64,000 bases of DNA, from the NCBI GenBank assembly GCA_949101405.1, contig CARYFM010000002.1:45674-109673 (forward strand), in the 5' to 3' direction. The stretch comes from an uncultured Candidatus Saccharibacteria bacterium (GTDB taxonomy: Bacteria > Patescibacteriota > Saccharimonadia > Saccharimonadales > Saccharimonadaceae). The notes below the pieces were generated by a model that searched no databases, was not told the origin of the DNA, and saw nothing but the letters and a program-made list of their open reading frames with translations. Positions within the stretch are counted from its first letter, which is position 1. Every line of letters begins with the position of its first letter. Position numbers and translations under genes: made by a program. Shown here piece by piece: positions 50,849-59,561 of the stretch.

Positions 50849-52951
50849 ATGCCTAAATTTGAGTTAGTTTCTAAATATCAGCCTACTGGTGATCAGCCAT
50901 TTGCGATCAAACAATTGACTGATGGGCTTGACGCTGGTGTGCGTGAACAAACCTTGCTGGGCGTGACTGGCTCCGGCAAGACTTTTACCATGGCAAACTT
51001 AATTCAAAATGTCCAAAAACCAACTTTGATTTTAGCGCACAACAAAACCTTGGCCGCACAGCTCTATTCTGAATTTCGAGAATTCTTTCCCAAAAACGAG
51101 GTGCATTATTTTGTATCATACTTCGATTATTATCAGCCAGAAGCTTACATTGCTAGCACCGATACCTATATTGAAAAAGATTCAGCCATCAATGACGAAA
51201 TCGACCGCTTGCGCCATGCGGCTACAGTGGCGCTCTTAACTCGTCCTGATACGATTGTGGTGGCGTCGGTCTCATGTATCTATGGCATCGGTTCGCCCGA
51301 TCATTACACCGAGATGTCTTTGCCACTTATTAAAGTTGATGGCGAGTGGCGCATTGCAGGGTCTAGCAACTGGTGGGGTAACATTGCGCAAGAAGATAGT
51401 AATGGCGTATTCTCGCCCAAATTATTAGTTAACTCGCTTACTCAAGCTAACGGTTCGCTCAGTCAACAAAATTTCTTAATTTATCTTGTAGCCATGCAAT
51501 ATCACCGCAATGATCTGGCTTTTGAGCGTGGTAATTTTCGGGTTATGGGTGATACGGTAGACTTGTTTCCGGCTAGTGGGGAATGGGCTTATCGTTTTGA
51601 ATTTGGTTTTGACACTCTAGAAACTGTACGTATTATTGACCCATTGACGGCGGAGACGCGTGAGAAGCCCGAGCGCATTCACATTTTTCCAAATACGCAC
51701 TATGCTACTCCGAAAGACCAACTGGAGCGCGCTTTAGATGGGATTCAAGTAGAGTTCGACCAACGCCTTAAATATTTTGAAGAACATGAGAAGTTCTTGG
51801 AAGCTCAGCGCCTCAGCCAACGTACCAAATACGACATTGAAATGTTGCGCGAAACAGGTTTTGTTAAGGGAATTGAAAACTATTCTCGACATTTGGACGG
51901 ACGTAAAGCAGGACAACCGCCAGCAACTTTGATTGATTTCTTCCCCAAAGATTTCTTGTTACTGGTGGATGAGAGTCATATGACGCTACCTCAGGTACGC
52001 GGCATGTATAATGGCGACCATGCTCGCAAGATGACTTTGGTAGAATATGGTTTTCGGCTACCGAGTGCGCTAGATAACCGTCCGCTCACTTTTCCTGAAT
52101 TTCAGAAACATATTAGCCAGGCAGTATATGTTTCAGCTACTCCTGGACCATACGAGCTAGAAAATTCTCCGAAACCAGCTGAGCAGGTGATTCGTCCTAC
52201 TGGACTCTTGGACCCAGAAATCGAAGTGCGTCCATCAGAGGGGCAAATTGATAATTTGATGGAAGAGATTGACTGGCGCATTGCCAAGGGTCAGCGTACA
52301 CTAGTTACTACCCTCACTAAGCGTATGGCTGAAGATTTAACCGATTATCTTAAAGAACGCAACATAAAGGTGGCATATATCCATTCTGACATTGACACTT
52401 TGGAGCGAGGCGATATTCTGCGTGACTTGCGGGCTGGAGTCTACGATGTGCTAGTTGGAATTAACCTCTTGCGTGAGGGTCTGGATTTACCCGAAGTCTC
52501 CCTTGTAGCAATTTTAGATGCCGACAAAGAGGGTTTTTTGCGGTCTGAAAGTGCCCTGATCCAGACAATCGGTCGCGCCGCCCGTCATGTAGATGGGCAT
52601 GTGATTATGTATGCTGATAATATCACTGAGAGTATGGAAAAGGCCATCTCTGAAACTAATCGTCGGCGCGAAATCCAACAGCAATATAATATCGAGCATA
52701 ACATTACGCCGCATTCCGTCAAAAAAGAGATTAGCGCTGGGCTACGTGCAATTATTCCCGAAAAAGAGCAGGTCTCCAAACTCGATCTGCGACGCATTCC
52801 GTCCGAAGAATTACCAAGCCTAGTCAAAGAGTTGCGTTCGCAGATGCAACTTGCGGCGGCCAATCTGGACTTTGAAAAGGCCGCCTTGATTCGTGACCAG
52901 ATTCAAGAAATTGAAGAAACCAGTAAATCTAGTAAAACTAAACGTAAATAG
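50849..52951 (+). CDS. uvrB: Excinuclease ABC subunit B, with an insertion
   Basis: 700 residues. Walker A GVTGSGKT (38-45), damage-binding beta-hairpin YFDYYQPEAY (91-100), LVDESHMTLPQVRGMYNGD (DEXH-like), GINLLREGLDLPEVSLVAILDADKEGF, QTIGRAARH, and UvrC-binding C-terminal coiled UVR motif (LVKELRSQMQLAAANLDFEKAALIRDQI). Residues about 162-205 (KVDGEWRIAGSSNWWGN...) form an insertion of about 40 residues absent from typical UvrB, between the SPDHY segment and YHRNDLAFERG. ATG 50849 follows a TATAAT box closely. Confidence 0.96.
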   Translation: MPKFELVSKYQPTGDQPFAIKQLTDGLDAGVREQTLLGVTGSGKTFTMANLIQNVQKPTLILAHNKTLAAQLYSEFREFFPKNEVHYFVSYFDYYQPEAYIASTDTYIEKDSAINDEIDRLRHAATVALLTRPDTIVVASVSCIYGIGSPDHYTEMSLPLIKVDGEWRIAGSSNWWGNIAQEDSNGVFSPKLLVNSLTQANGSLSQQNFLIYLVAMQYHRNDLAFERGNFRVMGDTVDLFPASGEWAYRFEFGFDTLETVRIIDPLTAETREKPERIHIFPNTHYATPKDQLERALDGIQVEFDQRLKYFEEHEKFLEAQRLSQRTKYDIEMLRETGFVKGIENYSRHLDGRKAGQPPATLIDFFPKDFLLLVDESHMTLPQVRGMYNGDHARKMTLVEYGFRLPSALDNRPLTFPEFQKHISQAVYVSATPGPYELENSPKPAEQVIRPTGLLDPEIEVRPSEGQIDNLMEEIDWRIAKGQRTLVTTLTKRMAEDLTDYLKERNIKVAYIHSDIDTLERGDILRDLRAGVYDVLVGINLLREGLDLPEVSLVAILDADKEGFLRSESALIQTIGRAARHVDGHVIMYADNITESMEKAISETNRRREIQQQYNIEHNITPHSVKKEISAGLRAIIPEKEQVSKLDLRRIPSEELPSLVKELRSQMQLAAANLDFEKAALIRDQIQEIEETSKSSKTKRK

Positions 52952-52994
52952 GGGTGATATTGACATCGGGGTGGGGGGTGATTATAATTGAGTC

Positions 52995-53912
52995 ATGAAT
53001 TTGTATGTTTACGGTCTTGAAGCTGATTTTACTAAGGCGCAAAGGTCTAGTCTAGATAGTAACTTTGGTAAGGTCGAATTCGTTAAACAAGCTTCCTTCG
53101 ATCGCTTATTTCAAGACCCTGAGCCTAAAGTAATTGCCCTTGATCCTGATATTACCGGATGGAATATCTCTAATGAAGACATAGTAAAAATCCCCCATCT
53201 TAAAGCAATTTGCCTACAAACTACTGGCTATGAATGGGTGGATGGCGATTTTTGTCGCAAACATGATATTGCTGTCACCAACGTCCCGCACTACGCTACA
53301 ATTTCGGTGGCAGAAAAATGTATTTTTATGGCTTTGGCCCTAGCTAAACGTTACCCGCTCTATTTACGGAATGGCGGTATGAGCTATGCGCCAGAATTTA
53401 TTGGTGACGAGTTATATAATAAGCCCACTGACATCATCGGCTTTGGTGAAATTGGTCATGCTTTGGCGCACCGGCTAGACGGATTGGTGGGGAGAAAAGA
53501 AATTTGCTATTATTCTCATAATCAAAACGACCCAGAATTCCACTTCTGGCAATTTCAAGATATGCTAGAAAAATCGGAATATATGTTTATTACGATTTCC
53601 AAGAACCCAGAAAGTCTAGCGTTGTTTGATGATTTGTCGAAATTTAATCATAAAATGAAGGTGATTATTATTTCTAACGGTTTTGAGGAAGTGACTAAGA
53701 GGCTGGTAGCAAAATGTGAAGCTGGGGAGCTGGGCGGAGTAGCTTTTGAGAGTGACGATCCAGAAATTCTAAATTATTCATATAAAAGCAATATTTTTGT
53801 GACACCGCACAATGCGCATTGCACTAGGGAAGCCTTATCACGGCTTTTTGAAATTTGGACTGATACAATAATTTCTGTTACGGATTCTCAGATTATTAAT
53901 CAAGTAAACTAA
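52995..53912 (+). CDS. 2-hydroxyacid dehydrogenase-like protein
   Basis: 305 residues. D-isomer-specific dehydrogenase outline: LKAICLQTTGYEWVDGDFCRKHDIAVTNVPHYATISVAEKCIFMALAL, DIIGFGEIGHALAHRL (NAD loop), and VTPHNAHCTREA with the catalytic His. The catalytic Arg and Glu are not obvious, and the NAD loop is GFGEIG instead of G.G.IG. It may be inactive or specific for an odd substrate. Leaderless-type TATAAT before the ATG. The DUF3850 gene follows after one base. Confidence 0.8.
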   Translation: MNLYVYGLEADFTKAQRSSLDSNFGKVEFVKQASFDRLFQDPEPKVIALDPDITGWNISNEDIVKIPHLKAICLQTTGYEWVDGDFCRKHDIAVTNVPHYATISVAEKCIFMALALAKRYPLYLRNGGMSYAPEFIGDELYNKPTDIIGFGEIGHALAHRLDGLVGRKEICYYSHNQNDPEFHFWQFQDMLEKSEYMFITISKNPESLALFDDLSKFNHKMKVIIISNGFEEVTKRLVAKCEAGELGGVAFESDDPEILNYSYKSNIFVTPHNAHCTREALSRLFEIWTDTIISVTDSQIINQVN

Positions 53913-53913
53913 A

Positions 53914-54216
53914 ATGCGCGAAATTCATAAAAAGATTAGTTCAGAATATTTTGAGAAAATTCGCTCAGGTGAAAAGACCTTTGAATATCGCGTAAATGAT
54001 TTTGTATGTAAACCAGGCGATATTCTGGTTTTAGAAGAATATGAATATGACCTAGGACAAACAACCATTGAGGGGCGCCGTCCTACTGGTAGGTCTATCC
54101 GTAAAAGAGTTGGATACGTCGGATACACCACAGAATTTGACTGGTTAGAACGTCCAGACGTCAAGGCTAATCTAGATAAATACGGAGCGCAGATCATCTC
54201 TCTATTAGATGAATAG
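53914..54216 (+). CDS. DUF3850 (ASCH-like) RNA-binding protein
   Basis: 100 residues with the DUF3850 pattern: HKKISSEYFEKIRSGEKTFEYRVNDFVCKPGDILVLEEYEYDLGQTTIEGR and RKRVGYVGYTTEF. ASCH/PUA-like folds usually bind RNA. One base separates it from the upstream stop, so the two are coupled. Function in this organism unknown. Confidence 0.85.
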   Translation: MREIHKKISSEYFEKIRSGEKTFEYRVNDFVCKPGDILVLEEYEYDLGQTTIEGRRPTGRSIRKRVGYVGYTTEFDWLERPDVKANLDKYGAQIISLLDE

Positions 54217-54235
54217 TTTTTCTTATCTCTCACAC

Positions 54236-54259
54236 CCCATGTGGCGACAGCCACATGGG
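54236..54259 (+). terminator. Hairpin after DUF3850 gene
   Basis: 10-bp perfect stem CCCATGTGGC / GCCACATGGG, loop GACA. No T-tract. A second stem GTCAAAAGGAA/TTCCTTTTGAC lies at about 54278-54310. Confidence 0.6.
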
Positions 54260-54274
54260 AACTCGTCGGTTCGG

Positions 54275-54553
54275 TCAAAAGGAAAAACAGGTATTGTTCT
54301 TCCTTTTGACACTCATGCTCCTCACCATCCCTAATACAGTACTCAGGCAGCGGAGGGGGAAACCGACCCAGCGAGCCGCCGGGCCATTCGACGGATCGAC
54401 GCCAGTAGATCCAAAGCTGAGGTAGTAACCGCCAAGACCAGCAGAGCCCCAAACATTACCAGCCCCACACGACGACCACCAGCGGCCTTCGCGGCCAGCG
54501 TCCCTGAAAGTACCAGCAGAAAACGTCAAAATAAAGTGCCCGCTGCGCACGAA
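54275..54553 (-). repeat. FISUMP-like variable cassette 7 (class 1 end, read-through tail)
   Basis: Minus-strand stretch FVRSGHFILTFSAGTFRDAGREGRWWSSCGAG ... GGYYLSFGSTGVDPSNGPAARWVGFPLRCLSTVLGM. The usual ATGTGA is ATGGTG here, so the frame reads on for 22 more residues to 54275. 5' box 54539-54553. Head-to-head with cassette 8. Confidence 0.75.
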
Positions 54554-54598
54554 GTGGGTTAGAATATTATCAATAATGTTGTAAGATATGTTCAGGGC

Positions 54599-54680
54599 AA
54601 AACCTATACCACTGGTATAGGTTTTGCTAAAGACTAACAGGGGTAGAGATTTCTCAAACCTATACTAGTAGTATAGGTTT
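54599..54680. repeat. Twin hairpins between cassettes 7 and 8
   Basis: Two hairpins share a stem: AAAACCTATACC (54599-54610) / GGTATAGGTTTT (54614-54625), and AAACCTATACT (54656-54666) / AGTATAGGTTT (54670-54680). Loops are ACT and AGT. Same arrangement as between cassettes 1 and 2. Confidence 0.7.
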
Positions 54681-54687
54681 AGTATCT

Positions 54688-54945
54688 TTCGTGCGCAGCG
54701 GACATGTTAATCCGGACAACTCTGCTGGCCCGTTTAGAAATCCTGCTCTTGAAGGTGCATGGTGGTCGTCACGAAGTGCAACTGCGTCATCTGCCAATCA
54801 CCTTCTTTTTAATGCTACCGTTACAAAAGTATCATTGGAAGACGCTCGCTACTACGGTACCCCCCTCCGCTGCCTGAGTACTGTATTAGGGATGGGGGGA
54901 GATGGAGGTTACTATGATAGTGATGCTTTGGCGTTTACGTTTTGA
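54688..54945 (+). repeat. FISUMP-like variable cassette 8 (class 1 end, read-through tail)
   Basis: Plus-strand stretch FVRSGHVNPDNSAGPFRNPALEGAWWSSRSAT ... TPLRCLSTVLGM. The 3' box ends GATGGGGGG instead of GATGTGA, so the frame continues to 54945 (GGDGGYYDSDALAFTF). 5' box 54688-54702. The middle (NHLLFNATVTKVSLEDARYY) is shorter and divergent. Confidence 0.75.
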
Positions 54946-55030
54946 ATTTATACTCAATCCAAAAGTACGAGTTAACTTTATCAAAAAGAAGCGCAACAAA
55001 AAAGTTAGTTCACGCAAACGCAAGAACTAA
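54914..55030 (+). CDS. Small basic peptide downstream of cassette 8
   Basis: 38 residues, MIVMLWRLRFEFILNPKVR then a highly basic end (KKKRNKKVSSRKRKN). ATG 54914 is preceded by GGAGG at 54904-54908. It overlaps the read-through frame of cassette 8 in another frame. It could be a real small nucleic-acid-binding protein; no family recognised. The rest of 55031-55215 holds the tuf leader only. Confidence 0.5.
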   Translation: MIVMLWRLRFEFILNPKVRVNFIKKKRNKKVSSRKRKN

Positions 55031-55215
55031 CACCTAGTTAATCCCATTCTCGCACAAACAAGGGGCTGTGCTAATGCTTATTATTGTCCTATAAGACATA
55101 TTTTCGTAACAAATAAACTCTTTACTTTTAAGAGAAAATTAGTTATCATATAGAAGTAGAGTTGGAGCTGGTTGATATTAGTGCTCTAACAAAATAATAA
55201 TTAAAAGGAGAAAGA

Positions 55216-56400
55216 ATGGCAGAATTTGACCGTTCCAAGCCACATATCAACGTCGGTACGATGGGCCACGTTGACCACGGTAAGACTACTCTTACTGCTG
55301 CAATCACCAATGTGCTTGCAAAGAAACTTCCATCAGAAGTTAACAAAGCTGTTGCTTATGACCAAATCGATAACGCTCCAGAAGAAAAAGCTCGTGGTAT
55401 TACCATCGCTACTTCTCACCAGGAGTATGAGTCTGACAATCGTCACTATGCGCACGTTGACATGCCAGGTCACGCCGACTACATCAAGAACATGATTACC
55501 GGTGCTGCCCAGGTTGACGGTGCTATCTTGGTGGTTGCTGCTAACGATGGTCCATTGCCACAGACTCGCGAGCACGTTTTGCTTGCTCACCAGGTGAACG
55601 TACCAAAGATCATTGTCTTCTTGAACAAGATGGACCTCGCTGACCCAGAGTTGGTTGAGCTTGTTGAGATGGATGTACGTGACCTCTTGAACCAATACGG
55701 TTTCGACGGTGACAATACTCCAATCATCAAGGGTTCTGCTACTAAGGCTCTCGAAGGTGATGCTGCTAACGAAGACGCTATCATGGAACTCGTCAAGGCT
55801 ATGGATGAATACTTCGATATCCCAGAGCACGATCTTGACAAACCATTCCTGATGCCAATTGAGGACGTCTTCTCCATCAAGGGTCGTGGTACTGTTGCCA
55901 CTGGTCGTATCGAGCAGGGTGTTATTAAATTGAACGACGAAGTTGAAATCGTTGGTCTCAAAGACACTCAAAAATCTGTGGTTACTGGTATTGAAGCCTT
56001 CCACAAGACCCTCGACCAAGGTCAAGCCGGTGACAACGCTGGTTTGTTGCTCCGTGGTATTGAGCGCGAGCAGATCGAGCGTGGCCAGGTGATTGCTGCT
56101 CCAGGTAGCATTACCCCACACACCGAGTTCGAGGCTCAAGTTTACATCTTGAAGAAAGAGGAAGGTGGTCGCCACACTCCATTCTCCAAGGGTTACAAGC
56201 CACAGTTCTACTTCCGCACTACTGACGTGACTGGTGAAGTTGAACTCCCAGCTGACAAGGAAATTGTCATGCCTGGTGACACTGTTACCTTCAAGGTTAA
56301 GTTGCTCGCTCCAATCGCTATGAACAACAATGACCGCTTCGCTATTCGTGAAGGTGGTAAGACCGTTGGTTCTGGTGTTGTAACCAGCATCGTCAAGTAA
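55216..56400 (+). CDS. tuf: Elongation factor Tu
   Basis: 394 residues. GTP-binding motifs GHVDHGKT (17-24), RGITI, DMPGHADY, NKMD and GSATKAL, then domains 2 and 3 (GRGTVATGRIEQGVIKL; RGIEREQIERGQV; HTPFSKGYKPQFYFRTTDVTGEVELPADKEIVMPGD). Delivers aminoacyl-tRNA to the ribosome. Codon use is strongly biased (highly expressed), which creates long antisense frames. AAGGAG ribosome site. Confidence 0.99.
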   Translation: MAEFDRSKPHINVGTMGHVDHGKTTLTAAITNVLAKKLPSEVNKAVAYDQIDNAPEEKARGITIATSHQEYESDNRHYAHVDMPGHADYIKNMITGAAQVDGAILVVAANDGPLPQTREHVLLAHQVNVPKIIVFLNKMDLADPELVELVEMDVRDLLNQYGFDGDNTPIIKGSATKALEGDAANEDAIMELVKAMDEYFDIPEHDLDKPFLMPIEDVFSIKGRGTVATGRIEQGVIKLNDEVEIVGLKDTQKSVVTGIEAFHKTLDQGQAGDNAGLLLRGIEREQIERGQVIAAPGSITPHTEFEAQVYILKKEEGGRHTPFSKGYKPQFYFRTTDVTGEVELPADKEIVMPGDTVTFKVKLLAPIAMNNNDRFAIREGGKTVGSGVVTSIVK

Positions 56401-56417
56401 CATACCTAATATTACAG

Positions 56418-56445
56418 AAAAATCCCTCGGAAACGGGGGATTTTT
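56418..56445 (+). terminator. tuf terminator
   Basis: AAAAATCCC / GGGGATTTTT stem with T5. Confidence 0.9.
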
Positions 56446-56455
56446 CGTATAAATA

Positions 56456-56484
56456 TTGACTTTTTAACGTTAGTATGATACAAT
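56456..56484 (+). promoter_or_regulatory. 29-bp family promoter for rpsJ
   Basis: TTGACT (56456-56461), 17 bp, TATGATACAAT with the -10 at 56479-56484. The leader of about 85 nt can fold: CCCTA/TAGGG, CTCA/TGAG and TAGAC/GTCTA between about 56503 and 56559. Confidence 0.8.
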
Positions 56485-56571
56485 GGAAGTATAAGTTATA
56501 AATATGTCCCTAAAAACTCATAGACAGCCCGTCTAGAGGTCATCTGAGGTTATAGGGCAAGAAAGGAAAAT

Positions 56572-56898
56572 ATGACCGAAGCCAAGAAAAGCGAAGGTTT
56601 AAAGATTCGTATCCGTCTCAAGGCATACGACCACCGCGTAATCGACCAGAGCGCAAAACAAATTGTTGACACCGCCATTCGGACTGGCGCCACCGTTTCT
56701 GGTCCAGTACCTCTGCCAACCAAGCGTAGCACTTTTACTGTCGTCAAATCGCCACATGTCTACAAGACTGGCGGTGAGGCGTTCGAAATGAAAGTTCACA
56801 AGCGCTTGATCGATATCTCTAACGCCACACCAAAGACGATTGATTCTTTACAGAATCTCTCTCTACCAGCGGGCGTTGATGCCGAAATTAAGATGTAA
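56572..56898 (+). CDS. rpsJ: 30S ribosomal protein uS10
   Basis: 108 residues: KIRIRLKAYDHRVIDQSAKQIVDTAIRTGATVSGPVPLPTKRSTFTVVKSPHVYKTGGEAFEMKVHKRLIDI. Complete. It is separated from the rest of the S10 operon: it has its own promoter, a structured leader and its own terminator, and is followed by a Mur-ligase gene instead of rplC. AAAGGAAA ribosome site. Confidence 0.97.
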   Translation: MTEAKKSEGLKIRIRLKAYDHRVIDQSAKQIVDTAIRTGATVSGPVPLPTKRSTFTVVKSPHVYKTGGEAFEMKVHKRLIDISNATPKTIDSLQNLSLPAGVDAEIKM

Positions 56899-56908
56899 AT
56901 TAGCATTA

Positions 56909-56943
56909 AAAAATCTCCCTAGGACGCACCTAGGGAGATTTTT
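56909..56943 (+). terminator. rpsJ terminator
   Basis: 15-bp perfect stem AAAAATCTCCCTAGG / CCTAGGGAGATTTTT, loop ACGCA. Confidence 0.95.
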
Positions 56944-56959
56944 GTGCTATAATGGTTAC

Positions 56960-58231
56960 ATGACTGTGGTAATGCGGCTCAAAAAACGCTTCTATTTCGT
57001 TGCAGCAAGATATTTCCGCTTTTTTGCTAATTTTGCGTTTAAACGCTGGAGCCCACGGGTAATTGCTGTGACTGGCTCAGCTGGCAAGACCACTATGTTG
57101 CATATGGTTGAGTTTGAACTGGGTGATAAGGCACATTATTCACATGACGCCAATTCAGCCTTTGGCATTGCTTTTGACCTTTTAGGTATGGACGGTGTCC
57201 GTGGGTCAAAATTACATTGGATCAAGCTAATTCTTCAGGCGCCCGTGCGCGCTTTATACTATCGGCGCAGTGGGGAATTCTATGTTGTCGAAATTGATGG
57301 CGAGCGTCCACGCGAGACCGAATTTTTGGCTACTTGGTTAAAACCAGAAGTAACGCTTTGGGTATCTTTAGGACTTTCGCATGCTGTACAGTTCGAGCAA
57401 GAGGTACAGACTGGCAAATTTTCTAGCCTTGATGAAGCTATCGCTCACGAATTTGCGACGTTGCCAGCTAATACCACTAAGCAGGTTTACATTGATGCCG
57501 ACAGCGAATTGATGAGCGCTGCTACCAAAGGTATTCAGGCAAAAGTTACTGCCCTTAGCCGCAGCACCTTGAAGCGTTATAATGTTTATCCGACACGTAC
57601 AGATTTTATTTTTGATTCCGCATCGTTCCATTTTGCACAGCCTCAGCCCAAAGATTTAGCAATTCAGCTGCTGATGCTGGAAAAACTAGTAGATTATTTG
57701 CAAGTTCCCCTCAAGACTGATTTTTCAAACATGCCAGTACCACCTGGGCGCAGCTCATATTTTCCGGGCAAGAATGGACTCAATATTATTGATAGCAGCT
57801 ATAACGCGCACCTGATTAGTGTAGAGAGTATTCTTGAGATGGCGAAGAATCTTCATGCCGGACATAAGTGGCTAATTATTGGCGACATTGTTGATCAGGG
57901 TTCGCTTGAGGGGGAGGAGCACCGGAAATTAGCTGATTTAATTGCAGGCGTTAACCCTGAGATGGTAATTTTAGTTGGGCGCCGCACCAAGGAATATGCT
58001 GCTCCACGACTTCGAGAATTGGGTATAGAGACTCGCACTACACTCGACCCGCATAAGGCACTTAAGTTCATCGAGTCTCACACTACTGGCGAAGAAACCT
58101 TGATTTTCAAAGGTAGCCAGTACCTCGAGTGGATTATCGAGCAATTATTAGAGAACCCAGAAGATGCCAAAAAACTACCACGTCGTGAAAAGGCAGCGGT
58201 TAAGCGGCGTGCTAAACGGGGATTAAACTAA
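56960..58231 (+). CDS. Mur-ligase family enzyme
   Basis: 423 residues. P-loop AVTGSAGKTTMLHMVEFEL, central domain (VEIDGERPRETEFLATWLKPEVTLWVSLGLSHAVQF) and C-terminal domain (NGLNIIDSSYNAHLISVESILEMAKNLHAGHKWLIIGDIVDQGSLEGEEH; ILVGRRTKEYA). Closest in outline to MurF-type ligases but short and with a hydrophobic basic N-terminus. Adds an amino acid or peptide to a cell-wall or related precursor. Leaderless (TATAAT 56948-56953). It heads the cell-wall cluster 56960-62996. Confidence 0.85.
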   Translation: MTVVMRLKKRFYFVAARYFRFFANFAFKRWSPRVIAVTGSAGKTTMLHMVEFELGDKAHYSHDANSAFGIAFDLLGMDGVRGSKLHWIKLILQAPVRALYYRRSGEFYVVEIDGERPRETEFLATWLKPEVTLWVSLGLSHAVQFEQEVQTGKFSSLDEAIAHEFATLPANTTKQVYIDADSELMSAATKGIQAKVTALSRSTLKRYNVYPTRTDFIFDSASFHFAQPQPKDLAIQLLMLEKLVDYLQVPLKTDFSNMPVPPGRSSYFPGKNGLNIIDSSYNAHLISVESILEMAKNLHAGHKWLIIGDIVDQGSLEGEEHRKLADLIAGVNPEMVILVGRRTKEYAAPRLRELGIETRTTLDPHKALKFIESHTTGEETLIFKGSQYLEWIIEQLLENPEDAKKLPRREKAAVKRRAKRGLN

Positions 58232-58232
58232 T

Positions 58233-59561
58233 ATGAAAAAGCCCAAGCTATATATTATTCATGGTTGGACTTATACCACGGCGCCGTGGACGCGCACCAT
58301 TGGCTTACTGGAAAAGAAAGGCATCAAAGTAGAAATGCTGCATGTGCCTGGTCTTACTACCCCATCCAAAAAGGTTTGGACGATTGATGATTATGTTAAA
58401 TGGGCCGATCGTAATATCCCCAAAGGCTCAATTGCTCTAGGACACAGTAACGGTGGTCGTATTCTGCTTAACCTCTGTAGTGAGAAACCTGATAAGCTCA
58501 AACATTTAATCTTGCTTGATGCCGCAGGCATCTACGAAATTTCCAATAAGCGCGATGTTGTGCGCACTATTTCCAAAAAAATGAGTTTTCTGAAGCACGT
58601 GCCAGGATTAACTAAAATCTGGCATAAATTGACTGGCTCTACTGATTATGCTCGCGCTCCAGAAAACATGAAACGGACTCTATCTAATATGCTAGAATCC
58701 GATCGTAGTCTAGATCTTAGTAAGGTGCTGACGCCCACTTCAATTTTATGGGGTGCGGCGGATACGGTAACTCCTCCCCGGCAGGCAGAAATGATGCATG
58801 TCCGTATCGTCAACAGTACACTAGAGATTTTCCCTGATTGGACGCATGCTCCATATTTATCCCATCCAGTGGAATTAGCCAAAGCTATTTATGAGGCTTT
58901 TATGCATCCTCCCGAAATTAAACTTCCAGCCGTCGATAGTGCGGCAGCGGTTTCGGCTGCCCTAGCCATGAAAAAAGCTCCCGAACCAGTTTTAGAAGCT
59001 AAAGAGCCACAAAATTCCGTGGCGCCTAGTCTCCCGACCAAATTGGTTTTGCGTACTGGTGAAAAGATTACTGCAGGTATGGTGGTTTCTGATACTGATG
59101 CTGCTGCCGTCAAATATCGCCATAAGTCGCCAGAAGTGCTTACAAAATCTACTAATGCAGGTAAAATCTCTGCTTCGGCCAGTCTCAAGAAAGCCGCAAT
59201 TGATAAAACACCAGATACGGATGCGGTAGCGGCATCAGCCTCCGCTAGCCTCCGCAAGTCTATACAACGCACTAAGGCTCCTAAGATTGTCTCTAGCGCT
59301 GGCTTATTATCTAATAAACGCATAACTAAAGTTAGCAAATCCCAGGCGGAAGAGACTAGCCTTCTAGCCGAGCTCGACCAGAAGTCCGTCGAAAAAGTTG
59401 ATTTTGTGCCCTTAGATCCCACCAAGTCACCTAGCCAACCCCTACCTGGCGCAATTACTTCAGCCTCTGTACCAAAAGTCAGCCGTCTCGAAAAAGCTAA
59501 GCGGAAGGTGCGTTCTGTTTCCAAAAAGACTAAAACCACGAAAGTTAGGAAACGAGCATGA
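58233..59561 (+). CDS. Alpha/beta hydrolase with basic low-complexity tail
   Basis: 442 residues. The hydrolase (1-235) has HGWTYTTAPW (oxyanion), nucleophile elbow GHSNGG, acid loop WGAADTVTPPRQAEMMH and terminal His in WTHAPYLSHP. The rest (about 240-442) is Ala/Ser/Lys/Pro-rich with many KxxK and SASL repeats and likely binds the wall or nucleic acid. It starts one base after the Mur ligase and overlaps the DegT gene by four, so the genes are translated as a unit. Confidence 0.85.
   Translation: MKKPKLYIIHGWTYTTAPWTRTIGLLEKKGIKVEMLHVPGLTTPSKKVWTIDDYVKWADRNIPKGSIALGHSNGGRILLNLCSEKPDKLKHLILLDAAGIYEISNKRDVVRTISKKMSFLKHVPGLTKIWHKLTGSTDYARAPENMKRTLSNMLESDRSLDLSKVLTPTSILWGAADTVTPPRQAEMMHVRIVNSTLEIFPDWTHAPYLSHPVELAKAIYEAFMHPPEIKLPAVDSAAAVSAALAMKKAPEPVLEAKEPQNSVAPSLPTKLVLRTGEKITAGMVVSDTDAAAVKYRHKSPEVLTKSTNAGKISASASLKKAAIDKTPDTDAVAASASASLRKSIQRTKAPKIVSSAGLLSNKRITKVSKSQAEETSLLAELDQKSVEKVDFVPLDPTKSPSQPLPGAITSASVPKVSRLEKAKRKVRSVSKKTKTTKVRKRA

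Noticed and set aside
55333..56403. 356-residue minus-strand frame across tuf
   Set aside because: It is the mirror of the strong codon bias of tuf; no start signals, no domain.
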